Assembly: GCA_022496805.1 (NCBI GenBank)
Contig: CM040085.1
Span: 10,073,811 to 10,137,810 of the forward strand
Origin: Pohlia nutans
Taxonomy: Eukaryota; Streptophyta; Bryopsida; Bryales; Mniaceae
DNA: 64,000 bases
Direction of reading: 5' to 3'
Shown: piece after piece, positions 11,101 to 22,745 of the stretch
Position numbering within the stretch: position 1 is the stretch's first letter
Layout: every line of letters starts with the position of its first letter
Notes under the pieces: model-generated
The model's input: only the letters and a program-made list of their open reading frames with translations
Database searches by the model: none
Told to the model about the DNA's origin: nothing
Made by a program: the position numbers and the translations under genes

Positions 11101-14100
11101 ATTTGGCATGTATTTGGGCAATCTTGGGTACATATTGGTTCACAGAAGAGTTGTTCTGCTATGTTTAGTGCACTTTTTTCTAATTTAGTTGGATTTTGAT
11201 AATATATTTTAAATTCTTCTGGTGACATTAGTTTTGTGCCGTTGGGAAGGGTGATATGTTTTATTTTGTAAATATTGTGTGCCATTAATTTATACAATAA
11301 TTTTATGGAGAGTTGTGGGTCTAAATGTGGAAGTTCGGTTATGGCTGTAGATTGCCATTCTTGTTCTAGTTCGGTCATATGAAGTTGGAAGGTTTCTTCT
11401 GTGCTTTGTAAGTGTATACCACCTGCTGTTTTCAGAAGGAATAATGTTCGTGTTGTCGGCGATGTAATGCAATCATGGCGTTTAATTCTTGGGATGTTTT
11501 TGGCACCACCAGCTTTAGCAAGTATGTGTTGTATTAGTCCTTTATATATTATTCCTAGTCTTCCTTTGTCGTTAAGTGCATTTCGAAGTTGTTCACCAAT
11601 GCATCTAAGGTAGGCATTTTTTAGAGAGAAAGCTTCTAGTCCAAATAAATCATGAGGTAGTTGTGTTATTATATTTGCAGTGCTTTTAGGTAGTCCGCAT
11701 ATTGTTTTTTGGATTGCAATAATTTTCTTATCAATTTTTTTAATAGTTGGTAGTGAGTATGGGACTGCAAAAAAGCTGTAGGCTATGCCTGCTCTAATTA
11801 CTGTGTCCACCATACTGATTCTTTGTTTGATAGTTGCAGGACATTTGGATAGTTGTTTACATTGGTCTATTATTTTAGTTGTGGTGATATGTGTTTGAAG
11901 CTTCCATTTTAGTGATGGAACCAACTGTATGCCTAAGTAGACATACGGTTCATTTTGATGGAGTACTGGTAGTGGTTGGTCTCTGTAACTGATTTTTTGG
12001 GTTGTCATGTGGGTTTTAAATTTGTTTGGTTGCATTTTGGTTTTATTTGGGCAACCAGTAACAGCACATTTTGTAACTCCCAAGTCCATGCCTGCCCATT
12101 CACAGAATTTGTCAATTTTATTTAATTGTGTCTGTAGTGCTTTTGTAGTATTTGATATTGTTGCTAGGTTGTCTGCGTATGCTGCAGAGCTGATTTTTAT
12201 TTTTGATGTACCAAATGTGTATCCATTTTCCCCTCTTTATAGCCATGTCAAGAGTGGTTCTAGAAAGATTATGAAGAGATATGGACTAAGTGTGTCTCCT
12301 TGTATGGTTCCTCTTTGAATCGGTATTGGTTTTGTTTTGCCAAAGTGTTCTCTGGTAAATATGGTGTTTGAGTGGGAGTAAATATTTCCAACTAGCATTA
12401 TTGCGTCTTCTGGGTATCCAAGGTCTTTCATTATAGCTAAGAGTCTTGCGTGATCTAATGAGCCAAATGCGTTTTTGAAGTCTATATATAGTAGGTATAT
12501 GTCTTGATTTGTAAATTTTGCGTCCTCTAGTGCTGCTATGAGGAGTTGTAATTGTCGTGCTGTACTTCTATCTGCTCTGAATCCTTCTTGGCTATCGTGT
12601 AGGATTTGGAAATTTTCACCGTATGCTGATAATATGTATGTTAGTGTACTAGTGAAGAATTTGTAAATTGTGTTTGCAAGTGCTATTGGTCTGTGATTGG
12701 GCAGTTGTGCGGGGCTTCCTTTTTTATAAAGTAGTATGGTTAGACTTATTTTCCATGAGGCCCGGATTTGTTTTTGTTTGTAGCAATGAGTAAAAAATAG
12801 AAAAAGTAGTTTGTGAAAGCTTTCAGGCATATTTTTTAGTATTGAGTTGGGGATGTTGTCTGGGCCTGGTGTTTTGTTGTTAGATAGATGTTTGAGACAC
12901 ATTTCGTATATTTCTTTGTCAAAGTGTTTATGTAGTGGGATTTGTGGGTTTCCTCTTTTTTCTATTACGAATCCATCAAGGTCGTGCCATGGGTATTGTC
13001 TAACTCCACAAGTACATTGTGGTGGGTGTTCGGGTTGGTAGTAGCATGTAGGTACTGTAGGTCTGTTGCTAATTGATTGTTGTATGTGGATTTCGTTTGC
13101 GATGTCTTCTGGACTGGTTAGTATGTTATTGTTTCTATCTAGTATGCAATCTAATGGTGGTGTCTCTTGGTTTTTGAAAACTTTTTTGTTTATTTTCTTG
13201 GGGCTTTTGTCGTATAATTGTCTGTATTTTAGTATTGCTTTTTTAATACAACTTTGGGTATATTTGGTGGTGATTTTACGAGCTTGTATTTTTGCCGTTT
13301 TGGCTATTTCTACTAGTGATTGGATCCATTCTTGTTGATTATGTTCTTGGGTTGGGAGCGGTGGAATGATTACATTTGTATGGGACTTTAATTCTTTGAT
13401 TATTGGATGTGTTTGCCAATTTTGTGTATTTTTTGTTATATAAATTGTTTTTCTAATTAGATGGTAGGTAGACAGGTGTTTTTTCCATGTTTTTTGTAGT
13501 TTTCGTGGTAAGAAGCCTCCTTGTTGGAAAGTGCGATTTGTTAATGTCGGGAGCGGTGGTGCACTACAAGTTTCTTGGATTTTGTCTGATAATTTTTGTA
13601 TCATGTGATCTAGTTTTGAACATGATGCTTGCCATTGGTCGCGTGTTAATTGATCTTTTGATAATATTGTGATGAGTTCATTTATTTGCAGCACATTTTC
13701 TTCAAAGTATTCGATTTTGAATTTTTCAATATTTTCTTGTAGTATGGGGTTTAGAATTCTCATTGTTTTATTTGTTATTGGGATGGGTCTTGCTAATAAG
13801 GTGTTTGGTGGTATGTATAATGTTACTGGTGAGTGGTCAGAATTAAGGTTGTGATCATTGTCTGTAGTTGATGTGTATAAAGTATTATCTGGTGTTTTAA
13901 TGTAGTATCCATCTATTAGGCTGGTTTGGTTATAGTATTGTCCCCCTTGTCTGGAGTATGAGCAATTTGTCGGGATGTATTCTAATTGGAGATTATTTGT
14001 AAATGTTCTCCATTCGATGTCTTGTGTTTGTGGTGGGGTAGTGTCTGTTTCATTTCGTCGGCCAATAAGTGCTATATCTCTGTTAAAGTCACCGCACAAT

Positions 14101-15170
14101 ATATGTGTGGTATTTGGATGTGCATTGATTTGTTGTGTAATATTTTGTTGGATCATTGGTATATATTGTATGTCTTCTGCATGAGACGGCATGTATATGT
14201 GGATAATTAGCCAAGTTTGTAGTGGTTTATTGTCAATTTTTATTATTTGTAGGTAGGGTGATATTTCTTTGGGAGTTGGGATTTTAGTGATATTGCCAGG
14301 ATATGTGTACTTTTGATTTATGAGTGTGAGGAGACCTCCTCTTGCGGGTATGTATGGCATTCTTTGTTGCATGCATCTTGTTAGGGCATGTGTGTTATTA
14401 AAAATTAATTTGTATTTTGGGAATAGATTTTGTAAATATTTGGTGGATTTTGTAGCGGTTAATTTAGTTTCTTGTATGGTGATGATAGCGGGTTCATCAT
14501 AGGTGTTGGAGATTAGTTCATGTAGGTTTGGAAGGGCTGTATTTAGTGATGAGGCATTCCATGTAATAAATCTTGTATTATGGCTTGTTGTATGTGTTTC
14601 TTGTGGTTGTGTTGTGGGTATGTTTGGGAGTGGTGGGGGATGAGTATATTCATGTAATAATTCATGTATTCTTAAGGTTTCTTCTAGCAGGTTAGTAGGT
14701 AGGAAGGGGAATTTATTAATCATAGCTTGAAGGGTTACTGATCCATTGTGTTGATGAATAAAAGTATAAATTTCTTTGTGGATGGTATTCGGTGGGTTTA
14801 TTAGGTTTTGGTTATTGTTTGTGAATTCTATATATGGATGTGGAATTGGGATATGTCTTTCGGGTGGGTTGTGTAGTATGGCCATTTTTGCCAGTAATAT
14901 TGTTGTCCAGTCGGGGTTTGGGATTTGTGTTAGGAGTTGGTCACATGTTTCTTTTGATGGACTGATAGTGGTGATAAGCGCGTATAGTATTCTTGGTGAG
15001 GGGTGATGTTGGTTTTGGTATATATATTTTGAGATATGTGGATAATCATTACTAGCTTCCGTATGATTTGGGTGTGTTATGTTTAGGATAGGTGAGAATT
15101 GTGTTGCCAAATGTTGGTATTTTGGTTGTAATTTAATTGTGCTTGGTATAAAGTACAATATGTTTTGCAT
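8193..15170 (-). pseudogene. LINE ORF2: APE endonuclease / reverse transcriptase / RNase H, one in-frame stop
   Basis: The reading frame has 2326 codons including the final stop, interrupted by a single TAA at 12237-12239. Codons about 200-435 carry an APE-type endonuclease: FITWNASSL, IQETKL, CGDFNRD and SDHSPV supply the catalytic Asn, Glu, Asp/Asn and Asp-His. Codons about 700-1000 are reverse transcriptase: NKTPGPDNIP, GFRADRSTARQ, YLLYIDFKNAFGSLDH and QRGTIQGDTLSPYLF. The polymerase box reads YADN rather than the usual YADD. Around codon 1870 lies RNase H: YYTDGS, FRAELMAIHE, IFTDCLN and KVKAHAKINGNEHADQ, so its acidic residues are intact. The TAA falls between RT motif B and the YADN box, and the frame is the same on both sides, so this is one nonsense mutation. 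The stretch of about 700 codons between RT and RNase H makes the ORF much longer than a usual LINE ORF2. Confidence 0.88.
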
Positions 15171-15560
15171 CTTCTTTTATGTGCGGGTGGATGTGTTTTT
15201 AGTAGATCCGGCATGGGTCCGGGGTTGGTTTCAATGTCCCCGCATAATAGTAATATTGGATGTAAGAAGTTTCTTTTTAGGGGAGTTTTTTGGGAGATTT
15301 TTTCTTTTACTTTTGTTGTTTGTTTGTTTTGGACGAGGCCGGTAGGCCGAGTCCATTGTTGGTGTTTATGTCTTCTAAGATTGTTTTTGGATAGCTTTTT
15401 ATGTTTTAGTTTCTTTGAGGTGTTTTGTTTAGATGTCTTTTGAGGTGTAGTTGTATGATATTTTTTGTTATTGATGTTGGGTGGTATGTGTTTAATTTTG
15501 AGGAGCTTTTGTGTGTGTTTGAAGTTTATTTTATTGTTTTTTTTTTTGATATAATAGTAC
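15166..15560 (-). other. Basic leader with 2A-like motif upstream of ORF2
   Basis: An open minus-strand frame, shifted relative to ORF2, encodes a Lys-rich segment (KKLKHKKLSK...NNLRRHKHQQ). It is followed by LLLCGDIETNPGPMPDLL, with the core GDIETNPGP at 15215-15241. This matches the 2A ribosome-skipping consensus D-x-E-x-N-P-G-P with a preceding Leu-rich stretch. One frameshift close to 15166-15172 would join it to the ATG of ORF2. The likely ancestral design is a leader peptide released co-translationally from the ORF2 protein. The motif is read directly; the function is inferred from other 2A-bearing LINEs. Confidence 0.75.
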
Positions 15561-16105
15561 AGTATAGTATTTGTATATAGGTATTTTTGCTGGGATAAGT
15601 TTTGTAGAATATTTGTAGAATGTAGGTATAGTAGAATATTTGTGGGTTATTGGGCATGGATCTTGGATTAGTTTCACTATCTTCATTCTGTAAAAATGAA
15701 AGGTGGAGGGAAAATATTCTAGTTGTGAAAAGATGGGTTTTTACTTTGTACTTTGTGCTATTAATATTGGGTTTTATTTTTATATTATAGCTTGTATTAG
15801 TTTGGTGATTAGTTTGTCTTGTGTTCTTTTTTGTGTATGTGTGTTGGTGTTTGTTTGTTTTGAACTTGGGGTTCTTGAGGTTCCCAAGTAGCCCAAGTTT
15901 GAACTTGGGGTTCCCAAGTTGGTAAATATTACTTTCTATATGTTTTATTTTAAGAAGCTTTTTATGTTTTAGGTTCTTTTGGGTGATTTGTGTGGTTTTA
16001 TTTGGAGGTGTAGATATGTGATACTTTTTATGATTATCATTATGTGATATAGTGTTTATTTTGAGGATTTTTTGTACGTATTTTAGACCTATTTTGGGGT
16101 ATACT
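15180..16105 (-). repeat. Imperfect tandem duplication of the leader/2A segment
   Basis: The segment 15180-15560 is similar to 15640-16105. Both copies encode KKYH-(I/T)(S/T)TP and LKHKKL(S/L)K at matching places. The second copy ends in NEDSETNPRSMP where the first has CGDIETNPGPMP. The upstream copy therefore keeps a decayed 2A motif lacking the essential NPGP. Confidence 0.65.
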
Positions 16106-17212
16106 TGTATTAGTGTATGTGGTTGGGTCGACATTTTTGATGTTTGTTTTGGTATAGTTTTTTTTGTTGATGTTTTTGGTATGTGGATTTTTGGGTTTTT
16201 TGGGCTTTGATTGTGTATTTTGTTTTGTTTGTATGGGTATGTTTTGGGTTGCTTGTGGTGATTTGAGTTTATGTATTTTTTGTGGGATTGGTTGACTGGG
16301 AATGGGTAGTTACTGTAGATATTGTGTGTAATAAGGTGTGTGTGAGGGACTGGGTGTATGCGGGTGGGATTTAGTGTGGGCTGGGAAATAGAATGGGTAA
16401 AGGGGTGATTCTGTGGTGGGTTGGGGTTTGAAAGCGGGACTGTGATGTATTTCTGGGAAGGGAGAAGAGGGGGGCTGGGTGTTATGTGGGGAGTGTTTTG
16501 AATTAATGTGGGTGTTGTGAGCTGGTAGGTAGTGTAAAGGTTGATTTGATGTTGGGTTATTTGTAGGAATATGTTGTGGAATTTATGTTGTTGGGATGGT
16601 TGGGGTTGGTGGGTGGGATGGGGATTGGTGGGTGTCAGATGGAATGTGTGGTGTGTAATGTGGGTGGGTTTTGGTGTGTGGAATTTATGGGGATGAGGAG
16701 GTATGGTCTGTGGGGTAGTTTTATAGTTTGATTGGTTGAAATATGTGAGGGATGTGTATAGTAAATGCCTACTGGTAATTTGAGGGAGGGTTAGGAGATG
16801 TTTTGTCCCTGGATATGAGTTGGAGGCAGAAAGATGGGACTGTGGGGAAAAATATAGTACTGGTAGTAGGCAGGGAGGGTGTGTGGTGTGATGGGCAGGG
16901 TTGTTAAGGGAATGGGAAAGAGGTGGAGAGGTGGACAGTTTGAGAGGGACCAGAGATGGGACATAGGAAGCCTGAGTGAACAAGGGCGTAATCCAGATGG
17001 GGGACCAATTAGACAGTGTGGAAAAAGTGGACAGAGAATCAATTGTAATAAGGTAAAGTTTGCATATAAAAATTTCCCAGATGGGAGGGTAGTTGAACAA
17101 AGATATAACCATATTGGTTATGTAAAATCCACACAAAGCACTAGGAAAATATAGGATAAGGTAGTGTGTAGTAAGAGGAGGGGAGAAAAACAGTAGGTAA
17201 TATTGTAAGAGA
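15526..17212 (-). other. LINE inter-ORF spacer, low-complexity reading frame
   Basis: A long open frame of 564 codons exists on the minus strand. It is dominated by Pro, Thr, His, Asn and Lys and shows no domain apart from the decayed 2A copy near 15655-15695. Its openness is largely explained by the scarcity of G on this strand, since TAG and TGA become rare. I do not regard it as an independent gene. Confidence 0.5.
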
Positions 17213-19427
17213 CTAACCATATGGAGTGTGGCTGCTGGGAAGTCCGGGGTTTGCGAGGGGACCGTCGGTAGGTCCTTGGTTTAGAGCCAAAAAAATGCCT
17301 CCCATTTGGTTGTTGTATTCTCTGGAGGCTGAGGCTAGGAGTTGGAGTTGGTGGACCAAGTGGTTGTGATGGGAGACGGCTTGTGCCGCAGAGGCTTCAA
17401 GTTTCTGGGAGGTGAGGTTTGTGATTTCGAGGCCTACCGAGGAGATGTGGGTGCGGAGGCGTCCTTCAACTGCTTGAAGAGTGCCTTCGAGTTGTTGGAG
17501 TGATGGGGTTGGCGCAGTTTCGTTTTTGAAGGCGGTGATGGCTTCCGCTATGACCTCGCGAGTAGGGCGGCTATCTTGCGTTCGAGCATTAGCAATGGGG
17601 TTGGCCCCTGCTAAGCTTTTGGTGTGGGGTGTAAAGTCTATGAGCTTTCCAAGGCATGGTACTCCCTTACGGTTGCACCAGTGAGTGTAGACGGCCGCGT
17701 TGAGGCATCTGATGGTGGCGACCCCGTCATGTCTTCCCAAAACGTCACCCTCTGCACGGTTATATGTGACTGCAAGGACATTCTTGGGTGATAGCATTTT
17801 GTGTAAAGCAGCTGTAATTTGGGTTTGAGAATATTCTACTGGTAAACCACGAACAAGAATCGAAGTAGTAAGAGCCTCAGGGGTGTTTGGGTTGGAGGGT
17901 TTATCAGTAGAAGGGGAGATAATGATCAATCGTTTTCCAGAAAACATGATGGGGGTGGAAAGGAGGTACCGTTTGGTGGGCTCGGAGGCGACGGTGATTT
18001 CTGCTGACTCAAGTTCTTTGGTGCGCTTTGTCACTCCAATAAACTCGAGGTTGGCGCCGGCAATGTAACCAAGGCGCGTCAATTCTCCTAAGAGTTGGCG
18101 AGATGTGTAGCGTGCGAGGATAGGGCTTTGAAGCTCCAAACGTCGGTTGGCGGCGGTGGAGGGAAAATCAAAGCCCTTTTCAACTTTGCCAATGGCATAG
18201 TTAAGATCTTGGAGTTGTAGAGTAAATATGCGGTCTCCTTTGAGAAGGGCAATGCCATCAGAGCTAGGGTTAAGTAGATATACTTTAATAAATCCTAACC
18301 AATTTTTTGTCTGAGGGTGTACTAAAGCAGAGACAGGTTCACGGAATCGATTAGCAAGAGGGATTCCCATAGACTCGAACCTTGCTACCGCTGCTGCTTG
18401 GACATCATGTTTTTCATTTCGTTATAGCCTGAATCGAATCTGATGACAATTTGATGAGTGTGCGCTAGGCCAGACTGGGTATCAATGTCTATACCGAATG
18501 GGATCTGTGTAAGGTGATAAAATTGCCCAGGAACTCCATCCGGCCTGACGGCCGAATAGAGTTGCTGGGGCACATGGGGAAAGGAATGACGGTACGAATG
18601 GTATTCCTGAATTTCAGATTCAGGCATTCCATTGGCTACTAAGTTAGTAGCACCGTAAGTGGAATATTCAGGGAGACCTTGGTGAATATTTAGGACTTCA
18701 TGAACGGAATAAAAGAGCCAAAGGTGATGCACAAAATCGGAGTAGATGGGTGGGTTTACCAGAGAAATTGGAGAGTTGGGACCTGTGGGTGCGCCTGGGG
18801 CTGGAGGGGACTGCCTTGGGTCTTCTGTGGAGGATCGGTGCCACTGGTGACTGGACTGGCTTGCAGTTGGGTGTATAGTGCGGGGCTGGGCTCTGCTGCT
18901 GCAGCATGTACTGGGTCCGTTGTTGTGAGAGGTGGGGCCGCTGTTCCTGCCGTGAGAACTGTAGCCACTGCTCCCGCTGGTAGGACAACGTTGCCTGTGG
19001 TAGGACTACAGTTGCGGGCCGGGGCGTTGGTGGAGGAAGTCGGGGCTTGTTCAGGAGGTACAGGCTGCGGCGTCTTGTATGTGTTGGACGAGAGAGATTG
19101 TCTCTCCGATTGGGAGCCGTCACTGTCTGGTTCGGCGTCGAGGAGTCTACGGCGCCTGCGTGATCGCGATGAAGCCGTAGGATTGTCATGGATGGGGCTG
19201 CAGGGCGGTTGCTCCCCCGAGGGTCGGGTGTTTGGTGAGTCGTGATTCGCCGCTGTGTCTTGCATCGTGTGGTCAGGTGCTGAGTGTAGGGCCAATTCAT
19301 TGAGTCTGATTGACAAGCGTTTCTTCTTGGTACCTAAGGTACCAGCTTTCACAATGCGGTCAAAGAGGGAGTGTAGAGAATCAGTAGATTGGCTCACCTT
19401 ACGCATAGTGGACTTAACCCTAGCCAT
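17213..19427 (-). pseudogene. LINE ORF1 (RRM-like nucleic-acid-binding protein), two frameshifts
   Basis: ORF1 proteins coat LINE RNA and assist target-primed reverse transcription. The start ATG is taken at 19425-19427 (MARVKSTMRKVSQS). It opens a basic, Ser/Pro-rich N-terminus with an RSRRRRR patch. The frame then shifts near 18780-18850, continues as VNPPIYSDFVHHLW to about 18400, and shifts again near 18395 into the last open part, ending at 17213. The C-terminal part has a ferredoxin-like/RRM candidate: SILVRGLPVEYSQTQITAAL, then VLAVTYNRAEGDVLGRHDG and AAVYTHWC. A region of Glu/Gln heptads follows, likely a coiled coil. No CCHC zinc knuckles are visible. The exact frameshift sites cannot be fixed without an intact copy. 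Confidence 0.75.
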
Positions 19428-21380
19428 GGGGGTGCAAGTGTGTAGAGAATCTGATAGAGAGGGCAAAGTGTTAGTATAGAGAAACAAAGTGTAAAGAAGG
19501 AAGTGCAAGGGGTGTGTAGTGCGGGAGGAGCCGTACCTGCAGTGAGTGCTGGAGTAGTGTGGGAAGGAATTTTTGACGTTGGGATTTATAGGGAGAGGCT
19601 GTGTACAGCAGAGGGGTCGGAATGGCCTGGTGTGTAAGCGATTTTCGCATGTGGTGAGAATGGTGGTGCCAGGTGTGATTTTTTGTATGGGCAGGAGATT
19701 ACGGGATTGGGTGGGTTTGGAGCTTAGTGCTAGCGGCGTGTGTGTATGGGAGGGGGGCGTTATTGGAGGTATCCAAAATTGGGAGGTGTTTTGGTAGGAT
19801 GTAGGGTGTGCGAGCTGGTGGTGTGGGAGAATTGCGTTAATTGTGGGGTTGGCTGAACGGGGATTCAGGGGCCAAGTAGGGAGTGGCGGCGTTGCTATGG
19901 TGCAGGCTTTCTGGGGAAGCTGCGGTGGGGACTTCGGAAGAGGTGCGTGGGTTAGGTAGTGGAGCGGTGGTTTTTGTTTTATGGTAGGAATTAGGGGGGC
20001 TAGTGTAGTAATCTGAGATCGTGGTGTCGTGCTGGGGAATAGGGCATTAATGTGGGTGTGGCTGTAGGTGGGGGAGTGGAGGGTGCGAGGATTGGATGGA
20101 GGATGTGTGCTGAGCTGTGGACTTAGGGCTTGCTGTGGACTGAGGGCTTGCTGTGAGTGGGACGGCGTGGTTGCTGTATTGGAGGTGAGGGGCGGGAGGA
20201 GGCAGCAAGGGGTGTATGATGCAGGAAGGGCCGATGGGTTTGTAGAGGCATTGGTGTAGGAGTAGTATTTTGTAGTAATTTTGGAAAGTTGGAGATTGGT
20301 GGAATGTAAAGATTTGTGTTTGTGAACACAAGATTGTGAAATAAATGATATGTTATGAAAGAATTTGGGTGATATATTTTGTGGTGAATGTATGTTGTGT
20401 GGGAGCAATTGTGTCTGTGTGTGTAATGATTTCTGTAGTATGTATTTTGATGCATGGTTTATGGTTTGGTGTGTGTTGAGGTTGGGTGTATATGTATGTG
20501 GGATTTGTGTGTGTGTTTTGGGAAATATGTGTGCTAGGGTGGTATGAAAGTTGGTTCTGGTGTGGATACTGTGCTTGAATATTGGGTGAGGGAATGGAGA
20601 GGTCACGGTGTGTATGGGTGAGATGGGAGATTTTGATAGTGAATTTGGAGTATGGTTGTGAGCTGAGAAAGCTGAGGCGGGGAATGGAGGTGTGTGTGCA
20701 TGAGTATCGTGTAATGAGTATGGTGCGTGGAATGTATATATGTGTGTAAGATAATTGGAAGGCAGTGTAGTGCGAAAGAAAGGAGGCGGATGGAGCAGGG
20801 CCTGTTGTTGGGCGTTCCGTACTCTGATGGCATCGCGTCTGCTAGTAGCGGCTCCTGTCGTGCTCCTCGTTCGGGGCTGAGTTAGCAGAGCTGGGATGAG
20901 AGGCACTAAATGGAAGAGGAAGTTACAGGAGAGACTGGGAGGGGAGATGGCAGTGACTCGAGCTTCCTCAGGAGGTCTACTTGTTTTTGGGACAGAATGA
21001 TTGAAGCATCTGTCAGGGGGAGCTGGTGGGTGTCTAGCTATGGTTGTTGTGAGGAAGGGGTGTACTGGGGCCAAAGCAATGAAGGAATAAGGGGCAGTTT
21101 GTGGTACAACGGCATTATCGACTGAGAGGGCGGTGTCTATGCGTATCCTCTGGGTCAGATTCAGCATAACTAAGAGTATCAGAGAGGTGAGGTTGGGACA
21201 GAGGGCAAGGTGCGACACGGCCATGGCGTCAAAAAGTAATTCTAAGTCCTACAAGTCCCCTCAGCAGGTTTCACGGAGCTCAGAAGCTCCCTCGAACGCC
21301 CCTTGGTGCTCTACAATTCCCCTGCACTCCAAATCTATATACACGCTACAATTTCACATAGCGTACCCGGAAGGCCGGGT
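19428..21380 (-). other. LINE 5' leader, pyrimidine/A-rich, with short tandem repeats
   Basis: The minus strand is again very poor in G and stays open to 21224 without recognisable domains. It is probably a 5' UTR with promoter. Short tandem repeats occur at 20126-20160 (GCTTGCTGTGGACTGAGG-like units on plus). A hairpin ACCCGG-AAGG-CCGGGT lies at 21365-21380, near the presumed 5' end. Confidence 0.5.
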
Positions 21381-21599
21381 CGGAAAAAACAATATAAAAA
21401 GAGATACCCAAATTTTTAGGAAATTGTTTTTTCAAAGAAAATTTATTTTCTATGGTGAAAATAAGAATCTTAGAGAATATCCACATTATATTCGACATCA
21501 ATTCAGCAAAAAATTAAGTATTCGGCAGGAGTTGTCAACTTTGCCTCTTTGCTGAGGTATGTTCTCCGAATAGTCAATGAAACAATAGGGGTTATTACA

Positions 21600-21960
21600 C
21601 CTCTTCTGAGAAGATTGATTCTATGAAGATTAAGAACTTTGAGAGAGAAACGTGGAGCCAATCGTGGCCATTGTTCATGAAGAAGGTGTGACTCCCCTTC
21701 TCACCGTCTGGAGAATGAGAATGGACACGGATTGTTAATCTTCTCTATGGCTTCTCAATCTTCACGCTTTCTTAATCTTCTCTATAGATTCTCAATCTCT
21801 ACACTTTCTTAATCTTCACACCCATTCTTCACCTCCGGAGGAGAGGAATAAAACTTCTCAATCTTCAAAGAATGGGTCCTCCACAATTCAAGGAGAAAGT
21901 GTCATGTACGCAATCTCTAAAGATTGAGAAAGAGAAGAAAGAGGTGTCACACCCCCAAGT
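21600..21960. repeat. Dispersed repeat, copy 1 (partner at 38300-38515)
   Basis: The stretch starts with GAAGAAGGTGTGACTCCCC and ends near GAGGTGTCACACCCCC. The second copy at 38300-38515 shares long blocks, such as AAACTTCTCAATCTTCAAAG and CCACAATTCAAGGAGAAA. There is no coding capacity. The ends are partly inverted, so a non-autonomous DNA element is possible. Confidence 0.6.
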
Positions 21961-22154
21961 ATAATTGTGACGCATCGTCCCAGTTTTCTTTATATTTGTT
22001 GTAAATATTTGAACGTGTTTTAAAATTAAATATTTATTATTGGAGTAGTACATATGTGTAGATAATATATTGTATTAGGATAGAATATTACTTGAAAAAT
22101 TAGAATTTTCTCAACTTAGTTAGCATTGTGTGAAAAGGTGTGACTTAAACCATC

Positions 22155-22745
22155 TTAACCCCTAAAGGACCAAGGTTGATTTTTCAAGTTCGGTCAGCTC
22201 AGTGTGGAACAAGTATTGATCTTTAATTTTTGAAATATTTTGTGGTGATTCTACTCTTTGTAACGAAGATGAGACGGTAATTTGCGTACGTAGATGATGT
22301 ATAGATCAAAAGATACAATCATTTAAAGGTGGAAAACCTAATTGCAGGCAGCTCTTGAAAATTTTCATAGAATAAACTATGCATCTAAATTTTTGTACAC
22401 AATGACCTAACACTCCCATATACACAACCACCAAATTCATTTTTACCAAATATGAGACTAAACTTTGCATTTTCGGGATTTTCGGAAAGTTTCAAACTTG
22501 GGCAGCGGACTGAAAAAAAAAAAAAAAAAAAAAGTGCAGCCAACTTTGTAGCTTATAATCTTACTTTTGAGGAACCCTAAATGGTTGAAAATTTGTACAT
22601 GCCAATAAATTCAAGTTGGATGAAATATCCGACGGTTGGATTGGTCAAAAAGGTTTTAGATCAAAATCTATTTGCCTTTTTAGGTACTTTTAGGCAGCTT
22701 TGGAGTGTTTGGAGAGGGACATAATTGTGGTCCTTCAAGGGTTAA
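22155..22745. mobile_element. TTAA-type MITE
   Basis: TTAA flanks both ends. The left end is CCCCTAAAGGACCAAGG; the reverse complement of the right end is CCCTTGAAGGACCACAA. No open reading frame of note; a run of about 20 A lies inside at 22513-22533. Confidence 0.7.

Larger units (their letters stand above)
8193..21380 (-). mobile_element. Giant non-LTR retrotransposon (LINE), nearly full length
   Basis: One element spans about 13 kb, in the order 5' leader (about 1.9 kb), ORF1, 2-kb spacer, ORF2. ORF2 has APE endonuclease, reverse transcriptase and RNase H. The coding strand is strikingly poor in G throughout, setting the block apart from its neighbours. Damage is light: two frameshifts in ORF1, one frameshift and one stop in the ORF2 region. 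The 5' boundary is estimated at a small hairpin at 21365-21380; no clear target-site duplication was found. No ordinary 3' UTR is visible because the SINE sits directly after the ORF2 stop codon. Confidence 0.85.

Noticed and set aside
12237..12239. TAA read as glutamine (variant genetic code) or programmed readthrough
   Set aside because: TAA and TAG end other genes here (e.g. TAA at 52737-52739, the 143-aa gene) and only one occurs in 2326 codons, so a simple nonsense mutation is the better account.
8242..15345. Many plus-strand ORFs rich in Val, Cys, Trp and Phe across the LINE
   Set aside because: They are shadows of the G-poor coding strand; no domains, and they overlap ORF2 throughout.
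18756..21224. 822-codon minus-strand ORF as one protein
   Set aside because: Only the part from 19427 down looks like ORF1; the rest is low-complexity Thr/Pro/His/Ser sequence kept open by scarcity of G.
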